This document shows, piece by piece, positions 24,476 through 35,647 of a stretch of DNA of 64,000 nucleotides. Made by a program: the position numbers and the translations under genes. Under the pieces are notes generated by a model. The model worked only from the letters and a program-made list of their open reading frames with translations. It searched no databases and was not told where the DNA came from. Position 1 is the first letter of the stretch; each line of letters begins with the position of its first letter. The stretch comes from Hyperoodon ampullatus (lineage: Eukaryota; Chordata; Mammalia; Artiodactyla; Ziphiidae): contig CATKHW010000285.1 of the NCBI GenBank assembly GCA_949752795.1, positions 186,001 through 250,000 of the forward strand, in the 5' to 3' direction.

Positions 24476-25460
24476 TTTTTCTGTTTTATTTTTAAATTTT
24501 ATTTTTTAAATTTTGAAATTTAATTTTATTTATTTTTTTATACAGCAGGTTATTATTAGTTATGTATTTTATGCATATACATGTGTACAGGTCAATCCCA
24601 ATCTCCCAACTCATCCCACCACCACCACCCCATGGCTTCCCACACTAGGTGTCCATACGTGTGTTCTCTACCTCTGTGTCTCTATTTCTTCCCTGCAAAC
24701 CAGTTCATCTGTACCATTTTTCTAGGTTCCACATATATGCATTAATATACCATATTTGTTTTTCTCTTTCTGACTTACTTCATTCTGTATGACAGTCTCT
24801 AGATCCATCGACGTTTCTACAAATGACCCAGTTTCATTCCTTCTTATGGCTGAGTAATATTCCATTTTATATATGTACCACATCTTTATCCATTCGTCTG
24901 CCTGTGGGTATTTAGGTTGCTTCCATTACCTGGCTATTGTAAATAGTGCTGAAATGAGCATTGTGGTGAATGTGCCTTTTTGATTTATGGTTTTCTCTGG
25001 GTATATGCCCAGAAGCGGGATTGCTGGATCATATGGTAATTCTATATCTAGGTTTTTTAAGGAAACTCCATACTGTTCTCCATCGTGACTGTATCAATTT
25101 ACATTTCCACCACTAGTGGAAGAGGGATCCTTTTGTCCACACCCTCCCCAGAATTTGTTGTTTGTAGATTTTCTGATGATGCCGATTCTAACAGGTGTGA
25201 GGTGATACCTCATTGTAGTTTTGATTTGCATTTCTCTAATAATTAGTGATGTTGAGCAGCTTTTCATGTGCGTCTTGGCCATCTCTGTGTCTTCTTTGAA
25301 GAAACGTCTCTTTAGATCTTCTGCCCATTTTTGTATTGGGTTGTTTGTTTTTTTAATATTAAGCTGCATGAGCTCTTTATATATATTGGAGATTAAACCT
25401 TTGTCCATTGATTCGTTTGCAAATATTTTCGCCCATTCTGAGGGATGCTTTTTGCCATTC
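24476..25460 (-). mobile_element. 5'-truncated antisense L1 (~1 kb)
   Basis: On the + strand this is the reverse complement of an L1 3' end: T-rich start, TATACAGCAGG, ATCCCAATCTCCC, then GGCTGAGTAATATTCCAT at about 24849, ACATTTCCACCACTAG at about 25102 and GAGGTGATACCTCATTG at about 25199, which match the end of ORF2. It stops near 25460, so it is 5'-truncated and retains the 3'UTR plus the ORF2 C-terminal region. It is much better preserved than the L1 parts of the satellite and gives a local reference for them. The frame at 25408-25094 on the minus strand is a remnant of the ORF2 C-terminus, not a gene of its own. Confidence 0.9.
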
Positions 25461-25840
25461 CCGTTTTTTTAACAAAAAAAGACAGAAAAAAAAAAGAAGC
25501 AGAACACTAATGTGTGTAAAATATGCCTTTTGAAACTGTCGTTTTGAAATATGGACATACTTTGAATTTTTTGGTTGATATATGAACCCGGTATTTGTTT
25601 TCAGGGCAGGTGTCCTTTACAGGCCTGCAATGATTTTGAATATCAACTGACCATTAGCGCTGGGATTAAAGCTGCTGTTTTGTGAAACGGCCACAAGGTG
25701 GCAGCAGTTCTCCCTCACCAAATCTGCTTACTAGAGCAACAGAGCCTCAATGGAAGTCATGTTCTAGATTGGAATTTAGAATGGAATGTGCCAGGAGAAA
25801 GCCCCTCATGTTTGTCTCACTGCTTCTTGTTCGAGTTTTT
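25461..25840. other. Unique-looking spacer with a CTCF-like motif
   Basis: Begins with A-rich runs (about 25471-25497) just after the L1. The rest is not recognised. A CTCF-like motif lies at 25691-25704. Confidence 0.5.
25691..25704 (+). promoter_or_regulatory. CTCF-binding-site-like motif
   Basis: CCACAAGGTGGCAG fits the CTCF core CCASYAGRKGGCRS at 13 of 14 positions. It is a single site in the non-satellite spacer between two satellite blocks. Motif matches of this quality also occur by chance. Confidence 0.5.
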
Positions 25841-26312
25841 AATGTAATTTTTTATTTTTTATTACAGCAAATATGATTACAATGTTTGGCTTGTTGTAGG
25901 TGTGGAAGATGTGGTTCTTTTACACATACACATATGTCTGTTCTTCCTGGGATCCTTTTCCCATGTACCTTATGACAGAATGTTGAGTAGTCTTCTCTTG
26001 GTATTCTGTAGGTCTTTGGTGATTATATATGTCACCTGTGTTTGTATATGTCTGTTAACCCCAATATCATAATGAAACCAATCCTCACACCTTTCCATTG
26101 GTGAACCATAAGTTTGTTGAATGAATCTGTGATTGCCCTTCTCCGTGGAAATATCTGCCCTGGTATCCATTTTTCGGTCACACCTATAAGAGATATGATA
26201 CGATATGTGTCTTTCACTTTCTGACTTACTACAAGTCACGTGATTACCTCTAGACACACCTACGGTGCTACAAATGGCATTGTGTCCTTTTATTCCTTGG
26301 CTTCTATTCTGC
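25841..26312 (-). mobile_element. Old, degenerate antisense L1 fragment
   Basis: AT-rich sequence aligning loosely with an antisense L1 3'UTR: ACCATAAGTTTGTTGAATG at about 26105, TCTTTCACTTTCTGACTTAC at about 26210, CTACAAATGGCATTGTGTCC at about 26270. Much more diverged than the L1 at 24476-25460. Confidence 0.65.
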
Positions 26313-26935
26313 CTTAGCGAGGTCCATTTTCAACAATGTGATTCCCTGAGGGCTGAGGATTAGCTGACTTGGGTAGCCTGACCCTGCCGGCCGGCCCTCC
26401 CCAGGTGTGCCTGTGTTGAGTTCAATATAAACAGCGCTGCAGGCAGCAATAGCCCCTGAAGCTGTGCCTGACTCCATATTCTCTGCCCCGTCAGCAGACT
26501 CGGGGCTGTTCTGGAGGGAGGGAGTGAGGGGCCACGGCTTTGTGGGTGGCCCGGTGTGAGTGGGTCTCTGCTGGACTTTCTGCAGGAGTTGCCAGGTTTC
26601 CACCTGTAAATAAGAGGATGTGTCACCAATACCTTCCGCTGGAATTTCTCTCCGGACAGAGGTGAGGAAGGAAAAAAGCAGTGGGTGCCGGGACAGGAGG
26701 GGTATCTCAGGCAGGGCAATGGAAAGCTTCCAGAAGAGTGCCCAGGGCCAGGACCATACTGGCTGGCCTGCAGGCCACAAGTTGGCCTGCGTGCTGTCGC
26801 TGGTGTGGCTCCACACCCCTTCCTCTAGGCTTTCAAGCCCTTGTACATATTCAGGTGTTTTACCTGGGAAGGGTGGGAAAAGTTCAACAGCAGCTGGCCT
26901 GGGGCTCAGCTCACGGTTACTCACAGATGCCTCGG
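26313..26935 (-). repeat. Duplicated ~620 bp block, copy 2
   Basis: Second copy of the block at 23583-24205. The minus-strand frame 26924-26304 is open for 206 codons, with no family resemblance that I recognise. The block ends at GATGCCTCGG, as does copy 1, and is fused directly to the satellite array at 26936. The junction base context (GGGTCCC) is compatible with either side. Confidence 0.75.
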
Positions 26936-28693
26936 GTCCCTTTCACTGAGGAAGGTGTAGGTCTTGTCTATTCCATAGTTGGTTTTTGGAACGGTACCTG
27001 TGCTTATATCAAACTCTGGTTTTATGCATCACCCCACCTCTCCTTCCCCCTTAAGCAGGCATAAGAGTGTTTTCTAAATGTGAGACACTGTTCTCTTTCC
27101 TAACTCAGTTCAAGTGTAGCCATGTTTACAGGATCTTCATAAGTGATATCTTATGATAAGATTCTTTTTCTGTGTGACTTATTTCACTTAGAATCATCAT
27201 ACCTGAATCCACCCATTTCGCTGCTACTGGTCTTATGACATTGATTTCATGGCTGAGGGATATTCCATCGTATGTAAGTACCACAATTTTTTGAACCATT
27301 AATATATTTCCTGGGATATTTAAGGTGTACCCAAGTTGAGGTCCTTGTAAGCAGTGCAACCCTAAATTTTGGGGTGGCTCTGTCTTATTGATTTTCAGTT
27401 TTCCCAAGGTATATTCCCTAGACTGGAAGTGCCCTTGGCTCTGTAGCTCTGTTCTTTACTTGTTTTAGGGAACACAATGCACTCCTCCAGAGAGGCAGTT
27501 GGCAATTTACATCCCGCCTATCAGCATAACAAGGCTCCCTGTTCTCCAGGGCCTGTCTTGACTTTCTGGTTTTTACACATTTTCTGGATGTTCCTTTTGA
27601 CCGGTGGGTAGTGATACTACTTTGTAGTGCAGATTTACATTGCCCGCTTGCTTGCTTGGCCAAAAAGGGCGTATGCGTTTTCTCCTGAATATATTCAGGA
27701 GAAAACGCATACGCCCTTTTTGGGCAAGTGCATCATTGTCGAAGTTGTGCCCCTCTTCCTGTGCTTTAAAGGCGATTCCAACGTACTTCTTGAAATCTGT
27801 TTCCTGCTATTCTGACTCGCTTTCAAGTCCACCTCGTTGCCTTCCCTCAACAGATTTTTGGACGATAGTTGTCCTTTATTACTCGGCCAGTTTGTGACTT
27901 GCTGTGCCCCTGAGCTCCATTTTTCAACTCGTTTTTGGTGAGCTGACCGCAAGTCCAAAATTTTGTTTCAGGACCTATACTGGTTCCCGGTGGGTGGCTG
28001 AGACTTTGGTTAATTCTTCTTCCTACCTGGAAATTACAGTGATATGTGCCCGTCCAAATGCCTAACAGCTACTCTCTCATTGGTTCTCCCTCTTCCCTTT
28101 CATCCTCTGCCAAATTGGCAACCTGTGTGAACCAGGAGGTTAAAGGGGCTGTCTCTCCAAGTTTGGAGGTTGATAGTAAAGCAGATGAAAAGTCAAATCG
28201 GAGCACCAGGAGAGGGACTATTCGTTGAGTTTTAGAAACCTTTCGTATTCACAGTGTGTCCGTTCTCTAGGTTTCCCGTACATGTTATAGCTGTAGTAAT
28301 ATTCCCTTCAACCTGGAGAGTTGGGGCCCATGGAATGGGTGCCAGGCATTTGTGATTTAAAGGGTCTGCATTTGCTCACCCAATCTCACCAAACCTCTCA
28401 GTCCCAAGTGTCCTTCCTTATGCCACATCCAGCTGTCGTTGTAGATAGGGTCATTCCAGGTTTCATCAGGGACCCTGAAGGAATTGTAAAGAATTTCCGA
28501 GTTTTTTTGTTTTGTTTTTGAAATTCCTTTTTATAGTGGGTTTGAGCTGATTCTCGCTGCCATGTTTATGCCAGTCTAGACACACTTGATTCCCTTAAGG
28601 AGACATATCAATACATTTGTTTTAAGATTCTTACTAGTCAGATATATTCCTCTGCGGGAAATATGGGGTTTTGAGTCCCTTTGACTGAGGAAG
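26936..28693. repeat. 1.739 kb satellite monomer, block 2 unit 1
   Basis: Starts with 19 bases of a preceding monomer (TCCCTTTCACTGAGG) and then a full unit from 26955. Palindrome at 27655-27728, 36 of 37 pairs, with an uninterrupted 60 bp perfect core at 27662-27721. Shares a GGGCAAG right-arm end with the units at 30433 and 33909. Confidence 0.92.
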
Positions 28694-30432
28694 GTGTAGG
28701 TCTTGTGTATTCCATAGTAGGTTTTTGGAACGGTACTTGTGCTTATATCAAACTCTGGTTTTATGCATCACCCCACCTCTCCTTCCCCCTTAAGCAGGTA
28801 TAAGAGTGTTTTCTAAATGTGAGACACTGTTCTCCTTCCTAACTCAGTTCAAGTGTAGCCATGTTTATAAGATCTTCATAAGTGATATCTTATGATAAGT
28901 TTCTTTTTCTGTGTGACTTATTTCACTTAGAATCATCGTACCTGAATCCACCCATTTTGCTGCTACTGGTCTTATGACATTGTTTTCATTGCTGAGGGAT
29001 ATTCCATCGTAAGTAAGTACCACAGATTTTTGAACCTTTTTTATATTTCCTGGGATACTTAAGTTGTATCAAAGTTGAGGTCCTTGTAAGCAGTGCAGCC
29101 CTAAATTTTGGGGTGGCTCTGTCTTATTGATTTTCAGTTTTCCCAAGGTATATTCCCTAGACTGGAAGTGCCCTTGGCTCTGTAGCTCTGTTGTTTACTT
29201 GTTTTAGGGAACACAATGCACTCCTCCAGAGAGGCAGTTGGCAATTTACATCCCGCCCATCAGCATAACAAGGCTCCCTGTTCTCCAGGGCCTGTCTTGC
29301 CTTTCTTGTTTTTACACATTTTGTGGATGTCCCTTTTGACCGGTGGGAAGTGATACTTCTTTGTAGTGCAGATTTGCTATGCGCGCTTGCTTGCTTGGCC
29401 AAAAAGGGCGTATGAGTTTTCTCCTGAATATATTCAGGAGAAAACGCATACGCCCTTTTTGGCCAAGTGCATCATTGTCGAAGTTGTGCCCCTCTTCCTG
29501 TGCTTTAAAGGCGATTCCAATGTACCTCTTGAAATCTGTTTCCTGCGATTCTGCCTTGATTTCAAGTCTGCCTCCTTGCCTTTCCTCAACAGATTTTTGG
29601 ACGATAGTTGTCCTTTAGTACTCGGCCAGTTTGTGAATTGCTGTGCCCCTGAGCTCCATTTTTCAACTCGTTTTTGGTGAGCTGACCGCAAGTCCAAAAT
29701 TTTGGTTCAGGACCTATAATGGTTCCCGGTGGGTGGCTGAGACTTTGGTTAATTCTTCTTCCTGCCGGGAAATTACAGTGATATGTGCCCGTCCAAATGC
29801 CTAACAGCTACTCTCTCATTGGTTCTCCCTCTTCCCTTTCATCCTCTGCCAAATTGGAAACCTGTGCGAACCAGGAGGTTAAAGGGGCTGTCTCTCCAAT
29901 TTGGGAGGTTGATAGTAAAGCAGATGGAAAGTCTAACCGGAACACCAGGATAGGGGCTATTCGTTGAGTTTTAGAAACCTTTCATATTCACAGTGTGTCC
30001 GTTCTCTAGGTTTCCCATACTTGTTATAGCTGTAGTAATATTCCCTTCAACCTGGAGAGGTGGGACTCATGGAATGGGTGCCAAGCATTTGTGCTTTAAA
30101 GGGTCTGCATTTGCTCACCCAATCTCACCAATCGTCTCAGTCCCAAGTGTCCCTCCTTATGCCACATCCAGCTGTCGTTGTAGATAGGGTCATTCCAGGT
30201 TTCATCAGAGACCCTGAAGGAATTGTAAAGAATTTCCCAGTTTTTTTGTTTTGATTTTGAAATTCCTTTTTATAGTGGGTTTGAGCTGATTCTCGCTGCC
30301 ATGTTTATGCCAGTCTAGACACACTTGATTCCCTTACGGAGACATATCAATACATAGGTTTTAAGATTCTTACTAGTCAGATATATTCCTCTGCGGGAAA
30401 TATGGTGTTTTGAGTCCCTTTCACTGAGGAAG
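28694..30432. repeat. 1.739 kb satellite monomer, block 2 unit 2 (reference architecture)
   Basis: A clean unit for defining the architecture. 28694 to ~29393 is degenerate antisense L1 (3'UTR then ORF2 end). 29394-29467 is the palindrome (36 of 37 pairs). From 29468 to ~29560 the antisense L1 seems to continue. About 29560-30230 is unrecognised. About 30240-30432 resembles the antisense L1 3' terminus (T/G-rich run, then GAGCTGATTCTCGCTGCC). So the unit looks like an L1 3' end, interrupted by a mariner-type MITE and joined to ~0.7 kb of other DNA, before amplification. Confidence 0.92.
29394..29467. mobile_element. Mariner-MITE-like 74 bp palindrome (one per monomer)
   Basis: Arms of 37 bases: CTTGGCCAAAAAGGGCGTAT... 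on the left and ...ATACGCCCTTTTTGGCCAAG on the right, centre GAATATATTC. One mismatch (A at 29415 in GTATGAG against the partner C context). The TTGGCCAAAAAG ends resemble terminal inverted repeats of cetartiodactyl mariner elements and their short palindromic MITEs. The same structure sits at the same place in every monomer, so it was inserted before amplification. Confidence 0.75.
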
Positions 30433-32170
30433 GTGTAGGTCTTGTCTATTCCATAGTTGGTTTTTGGAACGGTACCTGTGCTTATATCAAACTCTGGTTT
30501 TATGCATCACCCCACCTCTCCTTCCCCCTTAAGCAGGCATAAGAGTGTTTTCTAAATGTGAGACACTGTTCTCTTTCCTAACTCAGTTCAAGTGTAGCCA
30601 TGTTTACAGGATCTTCATAAGTGATAACTTATGATAAGTTTCTTTTTCTCTGTGACTTATTTCACTTAGAATCATCGTACCTGAATCCACCCATTTTGCT
30701 GCTACTGGTCTTATGACATTGATTTCATGGCTGAGGGATATTCCATTGTACGTAAGTACCACAATTTTTTGAACCATTTTTATATTTCCTGGGATACTTA
30801 AGGTGTATCCAAGCGAGGTCCTTGTAAGCAGTGCAGCCCTAAATTTTGGGGTGGCTCTGTCTTATTGATTTTCAGTTTTCCCAAGGTATATTCCCTAGAC
30901 TGGAAGTGCCCTTGGCTCTGTAGCTCTGTTCTTTACTTGTTTTAGGGAACACAATGCACTCCTCCAGAGAGGCAGTTGGCAATTTACATCCCGCCCATCA
31001 GCATAACAAGGCTCCCTGTTCTCCAGGGCCTGTCTTGCCTTTCTGGTTTTTACACATTTTGTGGATGTCCCTTTTGACCGGTGGGAAGTGATACTTCTTT
31101 GTAGTGCAGATTTGCATTGCCTGCTTGCTTGCTTGGCCAAAAAGGGCGTATGCGTTTTCTCCTGAATATATTCAGGAGAAAACGCATACGCCCTTTTTGG
31201 GCAAGTGCATCATTGTCGAACTTGTGCCCCTCTTCCTGTGCTTTAAAGGCGATTCCAACGTACTTCTTGAAATCTGTTTCCTGCTATTCTGACTCGCTTT
31301 CAAGTCAACCTCGTTGCCTTCTCTCAACAGATTTTTGGACGATAGTTGTCCTTTATTACTCGGCCAGTTTGTGAATTGCTGTGCCCCTGAGCTCCATTTT
31401 TCAACTCGTTTTTGGTGAGCTGACCGCAAGTCCAAAATTTTGGTTCAGGACCTATACTTGTTCCCGGTGGGTGGCTGAGACTTTGGTTAATTCTTCTTCC
31501 TGCCTGGAAATTACAGTGATATGTGCCCGTCCAAATGCCTAACAGCTACTCTCTCATTGGTTCTCCCTCTTCCCTTTCATCCTCTGCCAAATTGGAAACC
31601 TGTGCGAACCAGGAGGTTAAAGGGGCTGTCTCTCCAATTTGGGAGGTTGATAGTAAAGCAGATGGAAAGTCAAACCGGAACACCAGGATAGGGGCTATTC
31701 GTTGAGTTTCAGAAACCTTTCGTATTCACAGTGTGTCCGTTCTCTAGGTTTCCCGTACATGTTATAGCTGTAGTAATATTCCCTTCAACCTGGAGAGGTG
31801 GGACTCATGGAATGGGTGCCAAGCATTTGTGCTTTAAAGGGTCTGCATTTGCTCACCCAATCTCACCAATCGTCTCAGTCCCAAGTGACCCTCCTTATGC
31901 CACATCCAGCTGTCGTTGTAGATAGGGTCATTCCAGGTTTCATCAGAGACCCTGAAGGAATTGTAAAGAATTTCCCAGTTTTTTTGTTTTGTTTTTGAAA
32001 TTCCTTTTAATAGTGGGTTTGAGCTGATTCTCGCTGCCATGTTTATGCCAGTCTAGACACACTTGATTCCCTTACGGAGACATATCAATACATAGGTTTT
32101 AAGATTCTTACTAGTCAGATATATTCCTCTGCCTGAAATATGGTGTTTTGAGTCCCTTTCACTGAGGAAG
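30433..32170. repeat. 1.738 kb satellite monomer, block 2 unit 3
   Basis: Palindrome at 31132-31205, 36 of 37 pairs, with the GGGCAAG right end of unit 1. Further downstream it shares rare variants with unit 2 instead (CACCAGGATAGGGGC, CCAATTTGGGAGG). It is therefore a mosaic of its neighbours. Confidence 0.92.
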
Positions 32171-33908
32171 GTGTAGGTCTTGTCTATTCCATAGTTGGTT
32201 TTTGGTACGGTACCTCTGCTTATATCAAACTCTGGTTTTATGCATCACCCAACCTCTCCTTCCCCCTTAAGCAGGCATAAGAGTGTTTTCTAAATATGAG
32301 ACACTGTTCTCTTTCCTAACTCAGTTCAAGTTTAGCCATGTTTATAGGATCTTTATAAGTGATATCTTATGATAAGTTTCTTTTTCTGTGTGACTTATTT
32401 CACTTAGAATCATCGTACCTGAATCCACCCATTTTGCTGCTACTGGTCTTATGACATTGATTTCATGGCTGAGGGATATTCCATCGTACGTAATTACCAC
32501 AATTTTTTGAACCATTTTTATATTTCCTGGGATACTTAAGGTGTATCCAAGTTGAGGTCCTTGTAAGCAGTGCAGCCCTAAATTTTGGGGTGGCTCTGTC
32601 TCATTGATTTTCAGTTTTCCCAAGGTATATTCCCTAGACTGGAAGTGCCCTTGGCTCTGTAGCTCTCTTCTTTACTTGTTTTAGGGAACACAATGCCCTC
32701 TTCCAGAGAGGCAGTTGGCAATTTACATCCCGCCCATCAGCATAACAAGGCTCCCTGTTCTCCAGGGCCTGTCTTGCCTTTCTGGTTTTTACATATTTTG
32801 TGGATGTCCCTTTTGAACGGTGGGAAGTGATACTTCTTTGTAGAGCAGATTTGCATTGCCCGCTTGCTTGCTTGGCCAAAAAGGGCGTATGCGTTTTCTC
32901 CTGAATATATTCAGGAGAAAACGCATACACCATTTTTGGCCAAGTGCATCATTGTCGAAGTTGTGCCCCTCTTCCTGTGCTTTAAAGGCAATTCCAACGT
33001 ACCTCTTGAAATCTGTTTCCTGCTATTCTGCCTCGCTTTCAAGTCCGCCTCGTTGCCTTTCCTCAACAGATTTTTGGACGATAGTTGTCCTTTATTACTC
33101 GGCCAGTTTGTGAATTGCTGTGCCCCTGAGCTCCATTTTTCAACTCGTTTTTGGTGAGCTGACCGCAAGTCCTAAATTTTGGTTCAGGACCTATACTGGT
33201 TCCCGGTAGGTGGCTGAGACTTTGGTTAATTCTTCTTCCTGCCTGGAAATTACAGTGATATGTGCCCGTCCAAATGCCTAACAGCTACTCTCTCATTGGT
33301 TCTCCCTCTTCCCTTTCATCCTCTGCCAACTTGGCAACCTGTGCGAACCAGGAGGTTAAAAGTGCTGTCTCTCCAAGTTGGGAGGTTGATAGTAAAGCAG
33401 ATGGAAAGTCAAACTGGAGCACCAGGAGAGGGACTCTTCGTTGAGTTTAGAAACCTTTCGTATTCACAGTGTGTCCGTTCTCTAGGTTTCCCGTACATGT
33501 TATAGCTGTAGTAATATTCCCTTCAACCTGGAGAGTTGGGACCCATGTAATGGGTGCCAGGCATTTGTGCTTTAAAGGGTCTGCATTTGCTCACCCAATC
33601 TTACCAATCCTCTCAGTCCTAAGTGTCCCTCCTTATGCCACATCAAGCTGTCGTTGTAGATAGGGTCATTCCAGGTTTCATCAGAGACCCTGAAAGAATT
33701 GTAAGGAATTTCCCAGTATTTTTGCTTTGTTTTTGAAATTCCTTTTTATAGTGGATTTGAGCTGATTCCCGCTGCCATGTTTATGCCAGTCTAGACACAC
33801 TTGATTCCCTTACGGAGACATATCAATACATAGGTTTTAAGATTCTTACTAGTCAGATATATTCCTCTGCCTGAAATATGGTGTTTTGAGTCCCTTTCAC
33901 TGAGGAAG
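32171..33908. repeat. 1.738 kb satellite monomer, block 2 unit 4
   Basis: Palindrome at 32871-32944, 35 of 37 pairs. Shares the variants GGTACGGTACCTCTGC and CACCCAACCTC with the start of unit 5. Confidence 0.92.
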
Positions 33909-35647
33909 GTGTAGGTCTTGTCTATTCCATAGTTGGTTTTTGGTACGGTACCTCTGCTTATATCAAACTCTGGTTTTATGCATCACCCAACCTCTCCTTC
34001 CCCCTTAAGCAGGCATAAGAGTGTTTTCTAAATATGAGACACTGTTCTCTTTCCTAACTCAGTTCAAGTGTAGCCATGTTTATAGGATCTTTATAAGTGA
34101 TATCTTATGATAAGTTTCTTTTTCTGTGTGACTTATTTCACTTAGAATCATCGTACCTGAATCCACCCATTTTGCTGCTACTGGTCTTATGACATTGATT
34201 TCATGGCTGAGGGATATTCCATCGTACGTAAGTACCACAATTTTTTGAACCATTTTTATATTTCCTGGGATATTTAAGGTGTACCCAAGTTGAGGTCCTT
34301 GTAAGCAGTGCAGCCCTAAATTTTGGGGTGGCTGTGTCTTTTTGATTTTCAGTTTTCCCAAGGTATATTCCCTAGACTGGAAGTGCCCTTGGCTCTGTAG
34401 CTCTGTTGTTTACTTGTTTTAGGGAACACAATGCACTCCTCCAGAGAGGCAGTTGGCAATTTACATCCCGCCCATCAGCATAACAAGGCTCCCTGTTCTC
34501 CAGGGCCTGTCTTGCCTTTCTGGTTTTTACACATTTTGTGGATGTCCCTTTTGACCGGTGGGAAGTGATACTTCTTTGTAGTGCAGATTTGCATTGCCCG
34601 CTTGCTTGCTTTGTCAAAAAAGGCATATGCGTTTTCTCCTGAATATATTCAGGAGAAAACGCATACGCCCTTTTTGGGCAAGTGCATCATTGTCGAAGTT
34701 GTGCCCCTCTTCCTGTGCTTTAAAGGCGATTCCAACATACCTCTTGAAATCTGTTTCATGCTATTCTGCCTCGCTTTCAAGTCCGCCTTGTTGCCTTCCC
34801 TCAACAGATTTTTGGCCGATAGTTGTCCTTTATTACTCGGCCAGTTTGTGAATTGCTGTGCCCCTGAGCTCCATTTTTCAATTCGTTTTTGGTGAGCTGA
34901 CCGCAAGTCCAACATTTTGGTTCAGGACCTTTGCTGATTCCCGGTGGGGGGCTGAGACTTTGGTTAATTTTTCTTCCTGCCGGTAAATTACAGTGATATG
35001 TGCCCGTCCAAATGCCTAACAGCTACTCTCTCATTGGTTCTCCCTCTTCCCTTTCATCCTCTGCCAAATTTGATACCTGTGCGCACCAGGAGGTTAAAGG
35101 GGCTGTCTCTCCAAGTTGGGACGTTGATAGTAAAGCAGATGGAAAGACAAACCGGAGCACCAGGAGAGGGACTATTCGTTGAGTTTTAGAAAGCTTTTGT
35201 ATTCACAATGTGTCCGTTCTCTAGGTTTCCCGTACATGTTATAGCTGTAGTAATATTGCCTTCAACCTGGAGAGTTGGGACTCATGGAATGGGTGCCAGG
35301 CATTTGGCTTTAAAGGGTCTGCATTTGCTCACCCAATCTCACCAATCGTCTCAGTCCCAAGTGTCCCTCCTTATGCCACATCCAGCTGTCATTGTAGATA
35401 GGGTCATTCCAGGTTTCATCAGAGACCCTGAAGTAATTGTACAGAATTTCCCAGTTTTTTTTGTTTTGTTTTTGAAATTCCTTTTTATAGTGGGTTTGAG
35501 CTGATTCTCGCTGCCATGTTTATGCCAGTATAGACACACTTGATTCCCTTACGGAGACATATCAATACAGAGGTTTTAAGATTCTTACTAGTCAGATATA
35601 TTCCTCTGCGGGGAATATGGGGTTTTGAGTCCCTTTCACTGAGGAAG
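33909..35647. repeat. 1.739 kb satellite monomer, block 2 unit 5
   Basis: Palindrome at 34609-34682, 32 of 37 pairs, the least symmetric in the core of this block because of changes in the left arm (TTTGTCAAAAAAGGCAT). Confidence 0.92.

Noticed and set aside
25094..25408. A 104-codon minus-strand frame as a gene
   Set aside because: It translates the C-terminal part of L1 ORF2 within a 5'-truncated insertion.
23583..26935. The two ~620 bp blocks as a pair of LTRs flanking the retroviral remnant
   Set aside because: Both lie on the same side of the pol remnant, no clear TG...CA ends or primer-binding site were seen, and they are too diverged with different flanks. Kept as an unassigned duplication.
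29394..29467. Palindrome as a transcription terminator or bacterial-type attachment site
   Set aside because: The context is a mammalian satellite, and the termini match mariner-type inverted repeats better.
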